Source: Symsagittifera roscoffensis (taxonomy: Eukaryota > Xenacoelomorpha > Acoela > Convolutidae). From it: a stretch of DNA of 64,000 nt. The stretch lies in the NCBI RefSeq assembly GCF_963678635.1, contig NC_087062.1, forward strand, positions 100,733,209 through 100,797,208. Direction: 5' to 3'. Under the pieces are notes generated by a model. The model saw only the letters and a list, made by a program, of their open reading frames with translations, did not search any database and was not told where the DNA came from. Below, piece by piece: positions 25,549 through 40,500 of this stretch; the stretch's first letter is position 1, and each line of letters opens with the position of its first letter. Made by a program: the position numbers and the translations under genes.

Positions 25549-28500
25549 CCTCCTCATGACAATAGCCACCTCCTCATGAATTACACCGAATGGACACAAT
25601 AGCCACCTCCTCATGGCTTACTCCGAATGGACACAATGGCCACCTCCTCATGACTTACTCCGAATGGACACAATAGCCACCTCCTCATGACTTACTCCGA
25701 ATGGACACAAAAGCCACCTCCTCATGACTTACTCCGAATGGACACAATAGCCACCTCATGACTTACTCCGAATGGACACAATAGCCACCTCCTCATGACT
25801 TACTCCGAATGGACACAAAAGCCACCTGCTCATGACTTACTCCGAATGGTCACAATAGTTTAATTTGCAAGGAATTAACTCAGAGCGCCACCTCCTCATG
25901 ACTTACTCCGAATGAACAAATAGCCATTTCCTCATGACTTACTCCGAATGGTCACAATAGCCACCTCCTCATGACTTACTCCTCCGAATGGACACAATAG
26001 CCACCTCCTCTCGACTTACTCCGAATGGACACAATAGCCACCTCCTCATGACTTACTCCGAATGGACACAATAGCCACCTCCTCATGACTTATCAGAATG
26101 GACACAATAGCCACCTCCTCATGACTTACTCCTCCGAATGGACAAAATAGCCACCTCCTCATGACTTACTCCGAATGGACACAAAAGCCACCTCCTCGTG
26201 ACTTACTCCGAATGGACACAATAGCCACCTCCTCATGACTTACTCCGAATGGACACAAAAGCCACCTCCTCATGACTTACTCCGAATGGTCACAATAGCC
26301 ACCTCCTCATGACTTACTCCTCCGAATGGACACAATAGCCACCTCCTCTCGACTTACTCCGAATGGACACAATAAACACCTCCTCATGACTTACTCCGAA
26401 TGGACACAATAGCCACCTCCTCCTGACTTATCAGAATGGACACAATAGCCACCTCCTAATGACTTACTCCGAATGGACACAATAGCCACCTCATCATGAC
26501 TTACTCCGAATGGACACAAAAGCCACCTCCTCATGACTTACTCCGAATGGACACAATAGCCACCTCCTCATGACTTACTCCGAATGGACACAAAAGCCAC
26601 CTCCTCATGACTTACTCCGAATGGTCACAATAGTTTAATTTGCAAGGAATTAACTCAGAGCACCACCTCCTCATGACTTACTCCGAATGAACAAATAGCC
26701 ACCTCCTCATGACTTACTCCGAATGGTCACAATAGCCACCTCCTCATGACTTACTCCTCCGAATGGACACAATAGCCACCTCCTCTCGACTTACTCCGAA
26801 TGGACACAATAGCCACCTCCTCATGACTTATCAGAATGGACACAATAGCCACCTCCTAATGACTTACTCCGAATGGACACGATAGCCAGCTCCTCAGGAC
26901 TTACTCCGAATGGACACAATAATTAGTTTGCAAGGAATTATCTCAGAATCACCTCCTCATGACTTACTCCGAATGGACACAATAGCCACCTCCTCATGAC
27001 TTACTCCGAATGGACACACGAGCCACCTCCTCATGACTTACTCCGAATGGACACAATAGCCACCGCCTCATGACTTACTCCGAATGGACACAATAGCGGC
27101 CTCCTCATGACTTACTCCGAAGGGACACAATAGCCACCTCCTCGTGACTTACTCCGAATGGACACAATAGCCACCGCCTCATGACTTACTCCGAATGGAC
27201 TTATTAGCCACCTCCTCATTACTTACTCCGAATGGACACAATAGCCACCTCCACATGACTCACTCCGAATGGACACTATAGCCACCTCCTCGTGACTTAC
27301 TCCGAATGGACACAATAGCCATCTCCTCATGACTTACTCCGAATGGACACAATAGCCACCTCCTCATGACTTACTCCGAATGGACACAATAGCCACCCCC
27401 TCATGACTCATCCGAATGGACACAATAGCCACCTCCTAATGGTTTACTCCGAATGGACACAATAGCCAGCTCCTCAGGACTTACTCCGAATGGACACAAT
27501 AGTTTAGTTTGCAAGGAATTATCTCAGAATCACCTCCTCATGACTTACTCCGAGTGGACACAATATCCACCTCCTCATGACATACCTCCGAATGGACACA
27601 TTAGCCACCTTCCTCATGACTTACTCCGAAGGGACACAATAGCCACCTCCTCATGACTTACTCCGATTGGACACAATAGCCACCGCCTCATGACTTACTC
27701 CGAATGGACACAATAGCCACCTCTCCTCATGACTTACTCCGAAGGGGCACAATAGCCACCTCCTCATGACTTACTCCGAATGGGACACAATAGGCAACGC
27801 CTCATGACCATACTCCGAATGGACATATTAGCCACTTCCTCATGACTTACTCAAAATGGACACAATAGCCACTTCCACATGACTCACTCCGAATGGACAA
27901 AATAGCCACCTCCTCGTGACTTACTCCAAATGGACACAATAGCCACCTCTTGATGACTTACTCCGAATGGACACAATAGCCACCTCCTCATGACTTACTC
28001 CGAATGGACACAAAAGCCACCTCCTCATGACTTACTCTTGAATACACACGATAGCCACCTCCTCATGACCTTACTCCGAATGGACACAATAGCCATCTCC
28101 TCATGACTTACTCCGATTGGACACAATAGCCACCTCCTCATGACTTACTCCGAATGGACACAATAGCTATCTCCTTATGACTTACTCCGAATGGACACAA
28201 TAGCCACCTCCTCATGACTTACTCCGAATGGACACAATAGCCACCTCCCTCATGACTCATCCGATTGGACACAATAGCCACCTCCTAATGACTTACTCCG
28301 AATGGACACAATAGCCAGCTCCTCAGGACTTACTCCGAATGGACACAATAGTTTAGTTTGCAAGGAATTATCTCACAATCACCTCCTCATGACTTACTCC
28401 GAGTGGACACAATAGCCCACCTCCTCATGACTTACTCCGAATGGGCACATTAGCCACCTCCTCATGACTTACTCCGAAGGGACACAATAGCCACCTCCTC

Positions 28501-31500
28501 ATGACTTACTCCGATTGGACACAATAGCCACCGCCTCATGACTTAATCCGAATGGACACAATAGCCACCCTCCTCATGACTTACTCCGAAGGGGCACAAT
28601 AGCCACCTCCTCAATGACTTACTCCGAATGGACACAATAGGCACCGGCCTCAATGACATACTCCGAATGGACTTATTAGCCACTTCCTCATGACTTACTC
28701 AAAATGGACACAATAGCCACCTCCACATGACTCACTCCGAATGGACACAATAGCCACCTCCTCGTGACTTACTCCAAATGGACACAATAGCCACCTCTTG
28801 ATGACTTACTCCGAATGGACACAATAGCCACCTCCTCATGACTTAATCCGAATGGACACAAAAGCCACCTCCTCATGACTTACTCTGAATACACACGATA
28901 GCCACCTCCTCATGACTTACTCCGAATGGACACAATAGCCACCTCCTCATGACTTACTCCGATTGGACACAATAAACACCGCCTCATGACTTACTCCGAA
29001 TGGACACAATAGCCACCTCCTCATGACTTACTCCGAAGGGGCACAATAGCCACCTCCTCATGACTTACTCCGAATGGACACAATAGCCACCGCCTCATGA
29101 CATACTCCGAATGGACTTATTAGCCATTTCCTCATGACTTACTCAAAATGGACAAAATAGCCACCTCCACATGACTCACTCCGAATGGACACAATAGCCA
29201 CCTCCTCGTGACTTACTCCAAATGGACACAATAGCCACCTCCTCATGACTTACTCCGAATGGACACATTAGCCACCTCCTCATGACTTACTCCGAAGGGA
29301 CACAATAGCCACCTCCTCATGACTTATTCCAAATGGACACAATAGCCACCTCTTGTTGAATTACTCCGAATGGACACAATTTGCAACCTCCTCATGACTT
29401 ACTCCGAATGGACACAATAGCCACCTCCTCGATGAACTTACTCTGAATGCACACGATAGCCACCTCCTCATGACTTACTCCGAATGGACACATAGCCACC
29501 TCCTCATGACTTACTCCGATTGGACACAATAGTCACTCTCCTCGTGACTTACTCCGAATGGACACAATAGCCACCTACTCATGACTTACTCCGAATGGAC
29601 ACAATNNNNNNNNNNNNNNNNNNNNNNNNNNNNNNNNNNNNNNNNNNNNNNNNNNNNNNNNNNNNNNNNNNNNNNNNNNNNNNNNNNNNNNNNNNNNNNN
29701 NNNNNNNNNNNNNNNNNNNNNNNNNNNNNNNNNNNNNNNNNNNNNNNNNNNNNNNNNNNNNNNNNNNNNNNNNNNNNNNNNNNNNNNNNNNNNNNNNNNN
29801 NNNNNTGAATGCACACGATAGCCACCTCCTCATGACTTACTCCGAATGGACACATAGCCACCTCCTCATGACTTACTCCGATTGAACACAATAGTCACCT
29901 CCTCATGACTTACTCCGAATGGACACAAAAGGCACCTCCTCATGACTCACGCCGAATGGACACAAAAGCCACCTCCTCGTGACTTACTCCGGATGGAAAC
30001 AATAGCCACCTCCTCATGACTTACTCCGAATGGACACAATAGCCACCTCCTCATGACTTACTCCGAATGGACACAATAGCCACCTCCTCGTGACTTATCC
30101 GAATGGACACAATTGCCACCTCCTAATGACTTACTCCGAATGGACACAATAGTCACCTCCTCATGACTTACTCCGAATGAACACAAAAGCCACCTCCTCA
30201 TGACTCACACCGATTGGACACAAAAGCCACCTCCTCGTGACTTACTCCGAATGGACACAATAGCCACCTACTCATGACTTACTCCGAATGGACACAATAG
30301 CCACCTCCTCATGACTTACTCCGAATGGACACAATAGCCACCTCATCATGACTTATCCGAATGGACACAATAGCCACCTCCTAATGACTTACTCCGAATG
30401 GACACAATAGCCAGCTCCTCAGGACTCACATCGAATGGACACAAAAGCCACCTCCTCGTGACTTACTCCGAATAGACACAATAGCCACCTCCTCATGACT
30501 TACTCCAAATGGACACAATAGCCACCTCTTGTTGACTTACTCCGAATGGAAACAATTGCCACCTCCTCATGACTTACTCGGAATGGACACAATAGCCACC
30601 TCCTCATGACTTACTCTGAATGCACACGATAGCCACCTCCTCATGACTTACTCCGAATGGACACATAGCCACCTCCTCATGACTTACTCCGATTGAACAC
30701 AATAGTCACCTCCTCATGACTTACTCCGAATGGACACAAAAGGCACCTCCTCATGACTCACGCCGAATGGACACAAAAGCCACCTCCTCGTGACTTACTC
30801 CGGATGGAAACAATAGCCACCTCCTCATGACTTACTCCGAATGGACACAATAGCCACCTCCTCATGACTTACTCCGAATGGACACAATAGCCACCTCCTC
30901 GTGACTTATCCGAATGGACACAATTGCCACCTCCTAATGACTTACTCCGAATGGACACAATAGCCAGCTCCTCAGGACTTACTCCGAATGGACACAATAG
31001 TTTAGTTTGCAAGGAATTATCTCAGATTCACCTCCTCATGACTTACTCCGAATGGACACATTAGCCACCTCCTCATGACTTACTCCGAATGAACACAATA
31101 GCCACCGCCTCATGACTTACTCCGAATGGACACAATAGCCACATCCTCATGACTTACTCCGATGGGACACAATAGCCACCTCCTCATGACTTACTCCGAA
31201 TGGACACAATAGCCACCGCCTCAAGACTTAATCCGAATGGACTTATTAGCCACCTCCTCATGACTTACTCCGAATGGACACAATAGCCACCTCCACATGA
31301 CTCACTCCAAATGGACACAATAGCCACCTCTTGATGACTTACTCCGAATGGACACAATAGCCACCTCCTCGTGACTTACTCCGAATAGACATAATAGCCA
31401 CCTCCTCATGACTTACTCTGAATGCACACGATAGCCAACTCTTCATGACTTACTCAGAATGGACACAATAGCCACCTCCTCAGGACTTAATCCGAATGGA

Positions 31501-34500
31501 CACAATAGTCACCTCCTCATGACTTAATCCGAATGGACACAAAAGCCACCTCCTCATGACTTACTTCGAATGGTCACAATAGTTTGATTTGCAAGGAATT
31601 AACTCAGAGCGCCACCTCCTCATGGCTTACTCCGAATGGACAAATAGCCACCTCCTCATGGCTTACTCCGAATGGACACAATAGCCACCTCCTCATGACT
31701 TACTCCGAATGGACACAATAGTCACCTCATCATGACTTACTCCGAATGGACACAATAGCCACCTCCTCATGACTTACTCCGAATGGACACAATAGCCACC
31801 TCCTCATGACTTACTCCGAATGGGCCCAATAGCCACCTCCTTATGATTTACTCCAAATGGACACAATAGCCACCTCCTTATGACTTACTCCGAATGGACA
31901 CAATAGCAACCTCCTCATGACTTACTCCGAATGGACACAATAACCACCTTCTCATGACTTACTCCGAATGGACAAATAGCTACCTCCTCATGAATTACTC
32001 CGAATGGACACAATAGCCACCTCCTCATGACTTACTCCGAATGGACACAATAGTCACCTCCTCATGACTTACTCCGAATGGACACAATAGCCACCTCCTC
32101 ATGACTTACTCCAATTGGACACAATAGCCACCTCCTCATGACTTACTCCGAATGGACACAATAGTCACCTCCTCATGATTTACTCTAAATGGATACAATA
32201 GCCACCTCCTTATGACTTACTCCGAATGGACACAATAGCCACCTTCTCATGACCTACTCAGAATGGACACAATAGCAACCTCCTCATGACTTACTCCGAA
32301 TGGACACAAAAGCCACCTCCTCATGACTTACTCCGAATGGTCACAATATTTTAATTTGCAAGGAATTAACTCAGAGCGCCACCTCCTAATGACTTACTCC
32401 GAATGGACAAATAGCCACCTCCTCATGGCTTACTCCGAATGGACACAAAAGCCACCTCCTCATGACTTACCCCGAATCGACACAATAGTCACCTCATCAT
32501 GACTTACTCCGAATGGACACAATAGCCACCTTCTCAAGACTTACTCCGAATGGACACAATAGCCACCTCCTAAGGACTTAATCCGAATGGACACAATAGT
32601 CACCTCCTCATGACTTACTCCGAATGGTCACAATAGTTTAATTTGCAAGGAATTAACTCAGAGCGCCACCTCCTCATGACTTACTCCGAATGGACAAATA
32701 GCAACCTCCTCATGGCTTACTCCGAATGGACACAATAGCCACCTCCTCATGACTTACTCCGAATCGACACAATAGCCACCTCCTCATGACTTACTCCGAA
32801 TGGACCCAATAGCCACCTCCTCATTATTTACTCCAAATGGACACAATAGCCACCTCCTTATGACTTACTCCGAATGGACACAATAGCAACCTCCTCATGA
32901 CTTACTCCGAATGGACACAATAACCACCTTCTCATGGCTTACTCCGAATGGACAAATAGCCACCTCCTCATGGCTTACTCCGAATGGACACAATAGCCAC
33001 CTCCTCATGACTTACTCCGAATGGACACAATAGTCACCTCATCATGACTTACTCCGAATGGACACAATAGCCACCTCCTCATGACTTACTCCGAATGGAC
33101 ACAATAGCCACCTCCTCATGACTTACTCCGAATGGACACAATAGCCACCTCCTCATGACTTACTCCGAATGAACCCAATAGCCACCTCCTCATGATTTAC
33201 TCCAAATGGACACAATAGCCACCTCCTTATGACTTACTCCGAATGGACACAATAGCAACCTCCTCATGACTTACTCCGAATGGACACAATAACCACCTTC
33301 TCATGACTTACTCCGAATGGACACAATAGCCACCTCCTCATGAATTACTCCAAATGGACACAATAGCCACCTCCTCATGACTTACTCCGAATGGACACAA
33401 TAGTCACCTCCTCATGACTTACTCCGAATGGACACAATAGCCACCTCCTCATGACTTACTCCAATTGGACACAATATCCACCTCCTCATGACTTACTCCG
33501 AATGGACACAATAGCCACCTCCTCATGATTTACTCTAAATGGATACAATAGCCCCCTCCTTATGACTTACTCCGAATGGATACAATAGCCACCTTCTCAT
33601 GACCTACTCAGAATGGACACAATAGCAACCTCCTCATGACTTACTCCGAATGGACAAAAAAGCCACCTCCTCATGATTTACTCTAAATGGATACAATAGC
33701 CACCTCCTTATGACTTACTCCGAATGGACACAATAGCAACCTCCTCATGACTTACTCCGAATGGACACAATAACCACCTTCTCATGACTTACTCCGAATG
33801 GACACAATAGCCACCTCCTCATGAATTACTCCGAATGGACACAATAGCCACCTCCTCATGACTTACTCCAATTGGACACAATAGCCACCTCCTCATGACT
33901 TACTCCGAATGGACACAATAGCCACCTCCTCATGAATTACTCCAAATGGACACAATAGCCACCTCCTCATGACTTACTCCGAATGGACACAATAGTCACC
34001 TCCTCATGACTTACTCCGAATGGACACAATAGCCACCTCCTCATGACTTACTCCAATTGGACACAATATCCACCTCCTCATGACTTACTCCGAATGGACA
34101 CAATAGCCACCTCCTCATGATTTACTCTAAATGGATACAATAGCCCCCTCCTTATGACTTACTCCGAATGGATACAATAGCCACCTCCTCATGACCTACT
34201 CAGAATGGACACAATAGCAACCTCCTCATGACTTACTCCGAATGGACAAAAAAGCCACCTCCTCATGATTTACTCTAAATGGATACAATAGCCACCTCCT
34301 TATGACTTACTCCGAATGGACACAATAGCAACCTCCTCATGACTTACTCCGAATGGACACAATAACCACCTTCTCATGACTTACTCCGAATGGACACAAT
34401 AGCCACCTCCTCATGAATTACTCCGAATGGACACAATAGCCACCTCCTCATGACTTACTCCAATTGGACACAATAGCCACCTCCTCATGACTTACTCCGA

Positions 34501-37500
34501 ATGGACACAATAGCCACCTCCTCATGATTTACTCTAAATGGATACAATAGCCACCTCCTTATGACTTACTCCGAATGGACACAATAGCAACCTCCTCATG
34601 ACTTACTCCGAATGGACACAATAACCACCTTCTCATGACTTACTCCGAATGGACACAATAGCCACCTCCTCATGAATTACTCCGAATGGACACAATAGCC
34701 ACCTCCTCATGACTTACTCCGAATGGACACAATAGTCACCTCCTCATGACTTACTCCGAATGGACACAATAGCCACCTCCTCATGACTTACTCCAATTGG
34801 ACACAATAGCCACCTCCTCATGACTTACTCCGAATGGACACAATAGCCACCTCCTCATGATTTACTCTAAATGGATACAATAGCCCCCTCCTTATGACTT
34901 ACTCCGAATGGATACAATAGCCACCTTCTCATGACCTACTCAAAATGGACACAATAGCAACCTCCTCATGACTTACTCCGAATGGACAAAAAAGCCACCT
35001 CCTCATGACTTACTCCGAATGGTCACAATAGTTTAATTTGCAAGGAATTAACTCAGAGCGCCACCTCCTAATGACTTACTCCGAATGGACAAATAGCCAC
35101 CTCCTCATGGCTTACTCCGAATGGACACAATAGCCACCTCCTCATGACTTACTCCGAATGAACACAATAGTCACCTCATCATGACTTACTCCGAATGGAC
35201 ACAATAGCCACCTTCTCATGACTTACTCCGAATGGACACAATAGTTTAATTTGCAAGGAATTAACTCAGAGCGCCACCTCCTCATGGCTTACTCCGAATG
35301 GACAAATAGCCACCTCCTCATGGCTTACTCCGAATGGACACAATAGCCACCTCCTCATGACGTACTCCGAATGGACACAATAGTCACCTCATCATGACTT
35401 ACTCCGAATGGACACAATAGCCACCTCCTCATGACTTACTCCGAATGGACACAATAGCCACCTCCTCATGACTTACTCCGAATGGACACAATAGCCACCT
35501 TCTCATGACTTACTCCGAATGGTCACAATAGTTTAATTTGCAAGGAATTAACTCAGAGCGCCACCTCCTCATGGCTTACTCCGAATGGACAAATAGCCAC
35601 CTCCTCATGGCTTACTCCGAATGGACACAATAGCCACCTCCTCATGACTTACTCCGAATGGACACAATAGTCACCTCATCATGACTTACTCCGAATGGAC
35701 ACAATAGCCACCTCCTCATGACTTACTCCGAATGGACACAATAGCCACCTCCTCATGACTTACTCCGAATGGACACAATAGCCACCTTCTCATGACTTAC
35801 TCCGAATGGTCACAATAGTTTAATTTGCAAGGAATTAACTCAGAGCGCCACCTCCTCATGGCTTACTCCGAATGGACAAATATCCACCTCCTCATGGCTT
35901 ACTCCGAATGGACACAATAGCCCCCTCCTCATGACTTACTCCGAATGGACACAATAGTCACCTCATCATGACTTACTCCGAATGGACACAATAGCCACCT
36001 CCTCATGACTTACTCCGAATGGACACAATAGCCACCTCCTCATGACTTACTCCGAATGGACCCAATAGCCACCTCCTCATGATTTACTCCAAATGGTCAC
36101 AATAGTTTAATTTGCAAGGAATTAACTCAGAGCGCCACCTCCTAATGACTTACTCCGAATGGACAAATAGCCACCTCCTCATGGCTTACTCCGAATGGAC
36201 ACAATAGCCACCTCCTCATGATTTACTCTAAATAGATACAATAACCACCTCCTTATGACTTACTCCGAATGGACACAATAACCATCTTCTCATGGCTTAC
36301 TCCGAATGGACAAATAGCCACCTCCTCATGGCTTACTCCGAATGGACACAATAGCCACCTCCTCATGACTTACTCCGAATGGACACAATAGTTTAATTTG
36401 CAAGGAATTAACTCAGAGCGCCACCTCCTAATGACTTACTCCGAATGGACAAATAGCCACCTCCTCATGGCTTAGTCCGAATGGACACAATAGCCACCTC
36501 CTCATGACTTGCTCCGAATGGACACAATAGTCACCTCATCATGACTTACTCCGAATGGACACAATAGCCACCTTCTCATGACTTACTCCGAATGGACACA
36601 ATAGTTTAATTTGCAAGGAATTAACTCAGAGCGCCACCTCCTCATGGCTTACTCCGAATGGACAAATAGCCACCTCCTCATGGCTTACTCCGAATGGACA
36701 CAATAGCCACCTCCTCATGACTTACTCCGAATGGACACAATAGTCACCTCATCATGACTTACTCCGAATGGACACAATAGCCACCTCCTCATGCCTTACT
36801 CTGAATGGACACAATAGCCACCTCCTCATGAGTTACTCCGAATGGACACAATAGCTACCTTCTCATGACTTACTCCGAATGGTCACAATAGTTTAATTTG
36901 CAAGCAATTAACTCAGAGCGCCACCTCCTCATGGCTTACTCCGAATGGACAAATAGCCACCTCCTCATGGCTTACTCCGAATGGACACAATAGCCACCTC
37001 CTCATGACTTACTCCGAATGGATACAATAGTCACCTCATCATGACTTACTCCGAATGGACACAATAGCCACCTCCTCATGACTTACTCCGAATGGACACA
37101 ATAGCCACCTCCTCATGACTTACTCCGAATGGACCCAATAGCCACCTCCTCATGATTTAATCCAAATGAACAATAGCCACCTCCTCATGACTTACTCCGA
37201 ATGGACACAATAACCACCTTCTTATGACTTACTCCGAATGGACAAATAGCCACCTCCTCATGGCTTACTCCGAATGGACAAATAGCCACCTCCTCATGGC
37301 TTACTCCGAATGGACACAATAGCCACCTCCTCATGACTTACTCCGAATGGACACAATAGTCACCTCATCATGACTTACTCCGAATGGACACAATAGCCAC
37401 CTCCTCATGACTTACTCCGAATGGACACAATAGCCACCTCCTCATGACTTACTCCGAATGGACACAATAGCCACCTTCTCATGACTTACTCCGAATGGTC

Positions 37501-40500
37501 ATAATAGTTTAATTTGCAAGGAATTAACTCAGAGCGCCACCTCCTCATGGCTTACTCCGAATGGACAAATAGCCACCTCCTCATGGCTTACTCCGAATGG
37601 ACACAATAGCCACCTCCTCATGACTTACTCCGAATGGACACAATAGTCACCTCATCATGACTTACTCCGAATGGACACAATAGCCAACTCCTCATGACTT
37701 ACTCCGAATGGACACAATAGCCACCTCCTCATGACTTACTCCGAATGGACCCAATAGCCACCTCCTCATGATTTAATCCAAATGGACACAATAGCCACCT
37801 CCTTATGACTTACTCCGAATGGACACAATAGCAACCTCCTCATGACTTACTCCGAATGGACACAATAACCACCTTCTCATGACTTACTCCGAATGGACAA
37901 ATAGCCACCTCCTCATGAATTACTCCGAATGGACACAATAGCCACCTCCTCATGACTTACTCCGAATGGACACAATAGTCACCTCCTCATGACTTACTCC
38001 GAATGGACACAATAGCCACCTCCTCATGACTTACTCCAATTGGACACAATAGCCACCTCCTCATGACTTACTCCGAATGGACACAATAGCCACCTCCTCA
38101 TGATTTACTCTAAATGGATACAATAGCCACCTCCTTATGACCTACTCAGAATGGACACAATAGCAACCTCCTCATGACTTACTCCGAATGGACACAAAAG
38201 CCACCTCCTCATGATTTACTCCGAATGGTCACAATAGTTTAATTTGCAAGGAATTAACTCAGAGCGCCACCTCCTAATGACTTACTCCGAATTGACAAAT
38301 AGCCACCTCCTCATGGCTTACTCCGAATGGACACAACAGCCACCTCCTCATGACTTACTCCGAATGGACACAATAGTTTAATTTGCAAGGAATTAACTCA
38401 GAGCGCCACCTCCTAATGACTTACTCCGAATGGACAAATATCCACCTCCTCATGGCTTACTCCGAATGGACACAATAGCCACCTCCTCATTACTTACTCC
38501 AAATGGACACAATAGTCACCTCATCATGACTTACTCCGAATGGACACAATAGCCACCTTCTCATGACTTACTCCGAATGGACACAATAGACACCTCCTCA
38601 GGACTTAATCCGAATGGACACAATAGCAACCTCCTCATGACTTACTCCGAATGGACACAAAAGCCACCTCCTCATGACTTACTCCGATTGGTCACAATAG
38701 TTTAATTTGCAAGGAATTAACTCAGAGCGCCACCTCCTAATGACTTACTCCGAATGGACAAATAGCCACCTCCTCATGGCTTACTCCGAATGGACACAAT
38801 AGCCACCTCCTCGTGACTTACTCCGAATGGACACAATAGTCACCTCATCATGACTTACTCCGAATGGACACAATAGCCACCTTCTCATGACTTACTCCGA
38901 ATGGACACAATAGCAACCTCCTCAGGACTTAATCCGAATGGACACAATATTCACCTCCTCATGACTTACTCCGAATGGTCACAATAGTTTAATTTGCAAG
39001 GAATTAACTCAGAGCGCCACCTCCTCATGACTTACTCCGAATGGACAAATAGCCACCTCCTCATGGCTTACTCCGAATGGACACAATAGCCACCTCCTCA
39101 TGACTTACTCCGAATGGACAAAATAGCCACCTCCTCATGACTTACTCCGAATGGACCCAATATCCACCTCCTCATGATTTACTCCAAATGGACACAATAG
39201 CCACCTCCTTATGACTTACTCCGAATGGACACAATAGCAACCTCCTCATGACTTACTCCGAATGGACACAATAACCACCTTCTCATGGCTTACTCCGAAT
39301 GGACAAATAGCCACCTCCTCATGACTTACTCCGAATGGACAGAATAGCCACCTCCTCATGATTTACTCCGAATGGAAACAATAGCCACCTCCTCATGACT
39401 TACTCCGAATGGATACAATAGTCACCTCCTCATGACTTACTCTAAAAGGATACATTAGCCACCTCCTTATGACTTACTCCAAATGGACACAATAGCCACC
39501 TCCTCATGACTTACTCCGAATGGAAACAATAGCCACCTCCTCATGACTTACTCCGAATGGATACAATAGTCACCTCCTCATGACTTACTCCGAATTTACA
39601 CAATAACCACCTTCTCATGACTTACTCCGAATGGACAAATAGCCACCTCCTCATGAATTACTCCGAATGGACACAATAGTCACCTCCTCATGACTTACTC
39701 CGAATGGACACAATAGTCACCTCCTCATGACTTACTCCGAATGGACACAATAGCCACCTCTTCATGACTTACTCCAATTGGACACAATATCCACCTCTTC
39801 ATGACTTACTCCGAATGGACACAATAGCCACCTCCTCATGATTTACTCTAAAAGGATACATTAGCCACCTCCTTATGACTTACTCCAAATGGACACAATA
39901 GCCACCTTCTCATGACCTACTCCGAATGGACACAATAGCAACCTCCTCATGACTTACTCCGAATGGACACAAAAGCCACCTCCGCATGACTTACTCCGAA
40001 TGGTCACAATAGTTTAATTTGCAAGGAATTAACTCAGAGCGCCACCTCCTAATGACTTACTCCGAATGGACAAATAGCCACCTCCTCATGGCTTACTCCG
40101 AATGGACACAATAGCCACCTCCTCATGACTTACTCCGAATGGACACAATAGTCACCTCATCATGGCTTACTCCGAATGGACACAATAGCCACCTTCTCAT
40201 GACTTACTCCGAATGGACAAAAAAGCCACCTCCTCAGGACTTAATCCGAACGGACACAATAGTCACCTCCTCATGACCTACTCCGAATGGACACAAAAGC
40301 CACCTCCTCAAGACTTACTCCGAATGGTCACAATAGTTTAATTTGCAAGGAATTAACTCAGAGCGCCACCTCCTCGTGACTTACTTCGAATGGACAAATA
40401 GCCACCTCCTCATGTCTTACTCCGAATGGACACAATAGCCACCTCCTCATGACTTACTCCGAATGGACACAATAGCCACCTCCTCATGACTTACTCCGAA

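Noticed and set aside
29575-29891. Several ORFs across the N run on both strands
   Set aside because: They consist mainly of unknown residues from the 200-N gap and satellite sequence.
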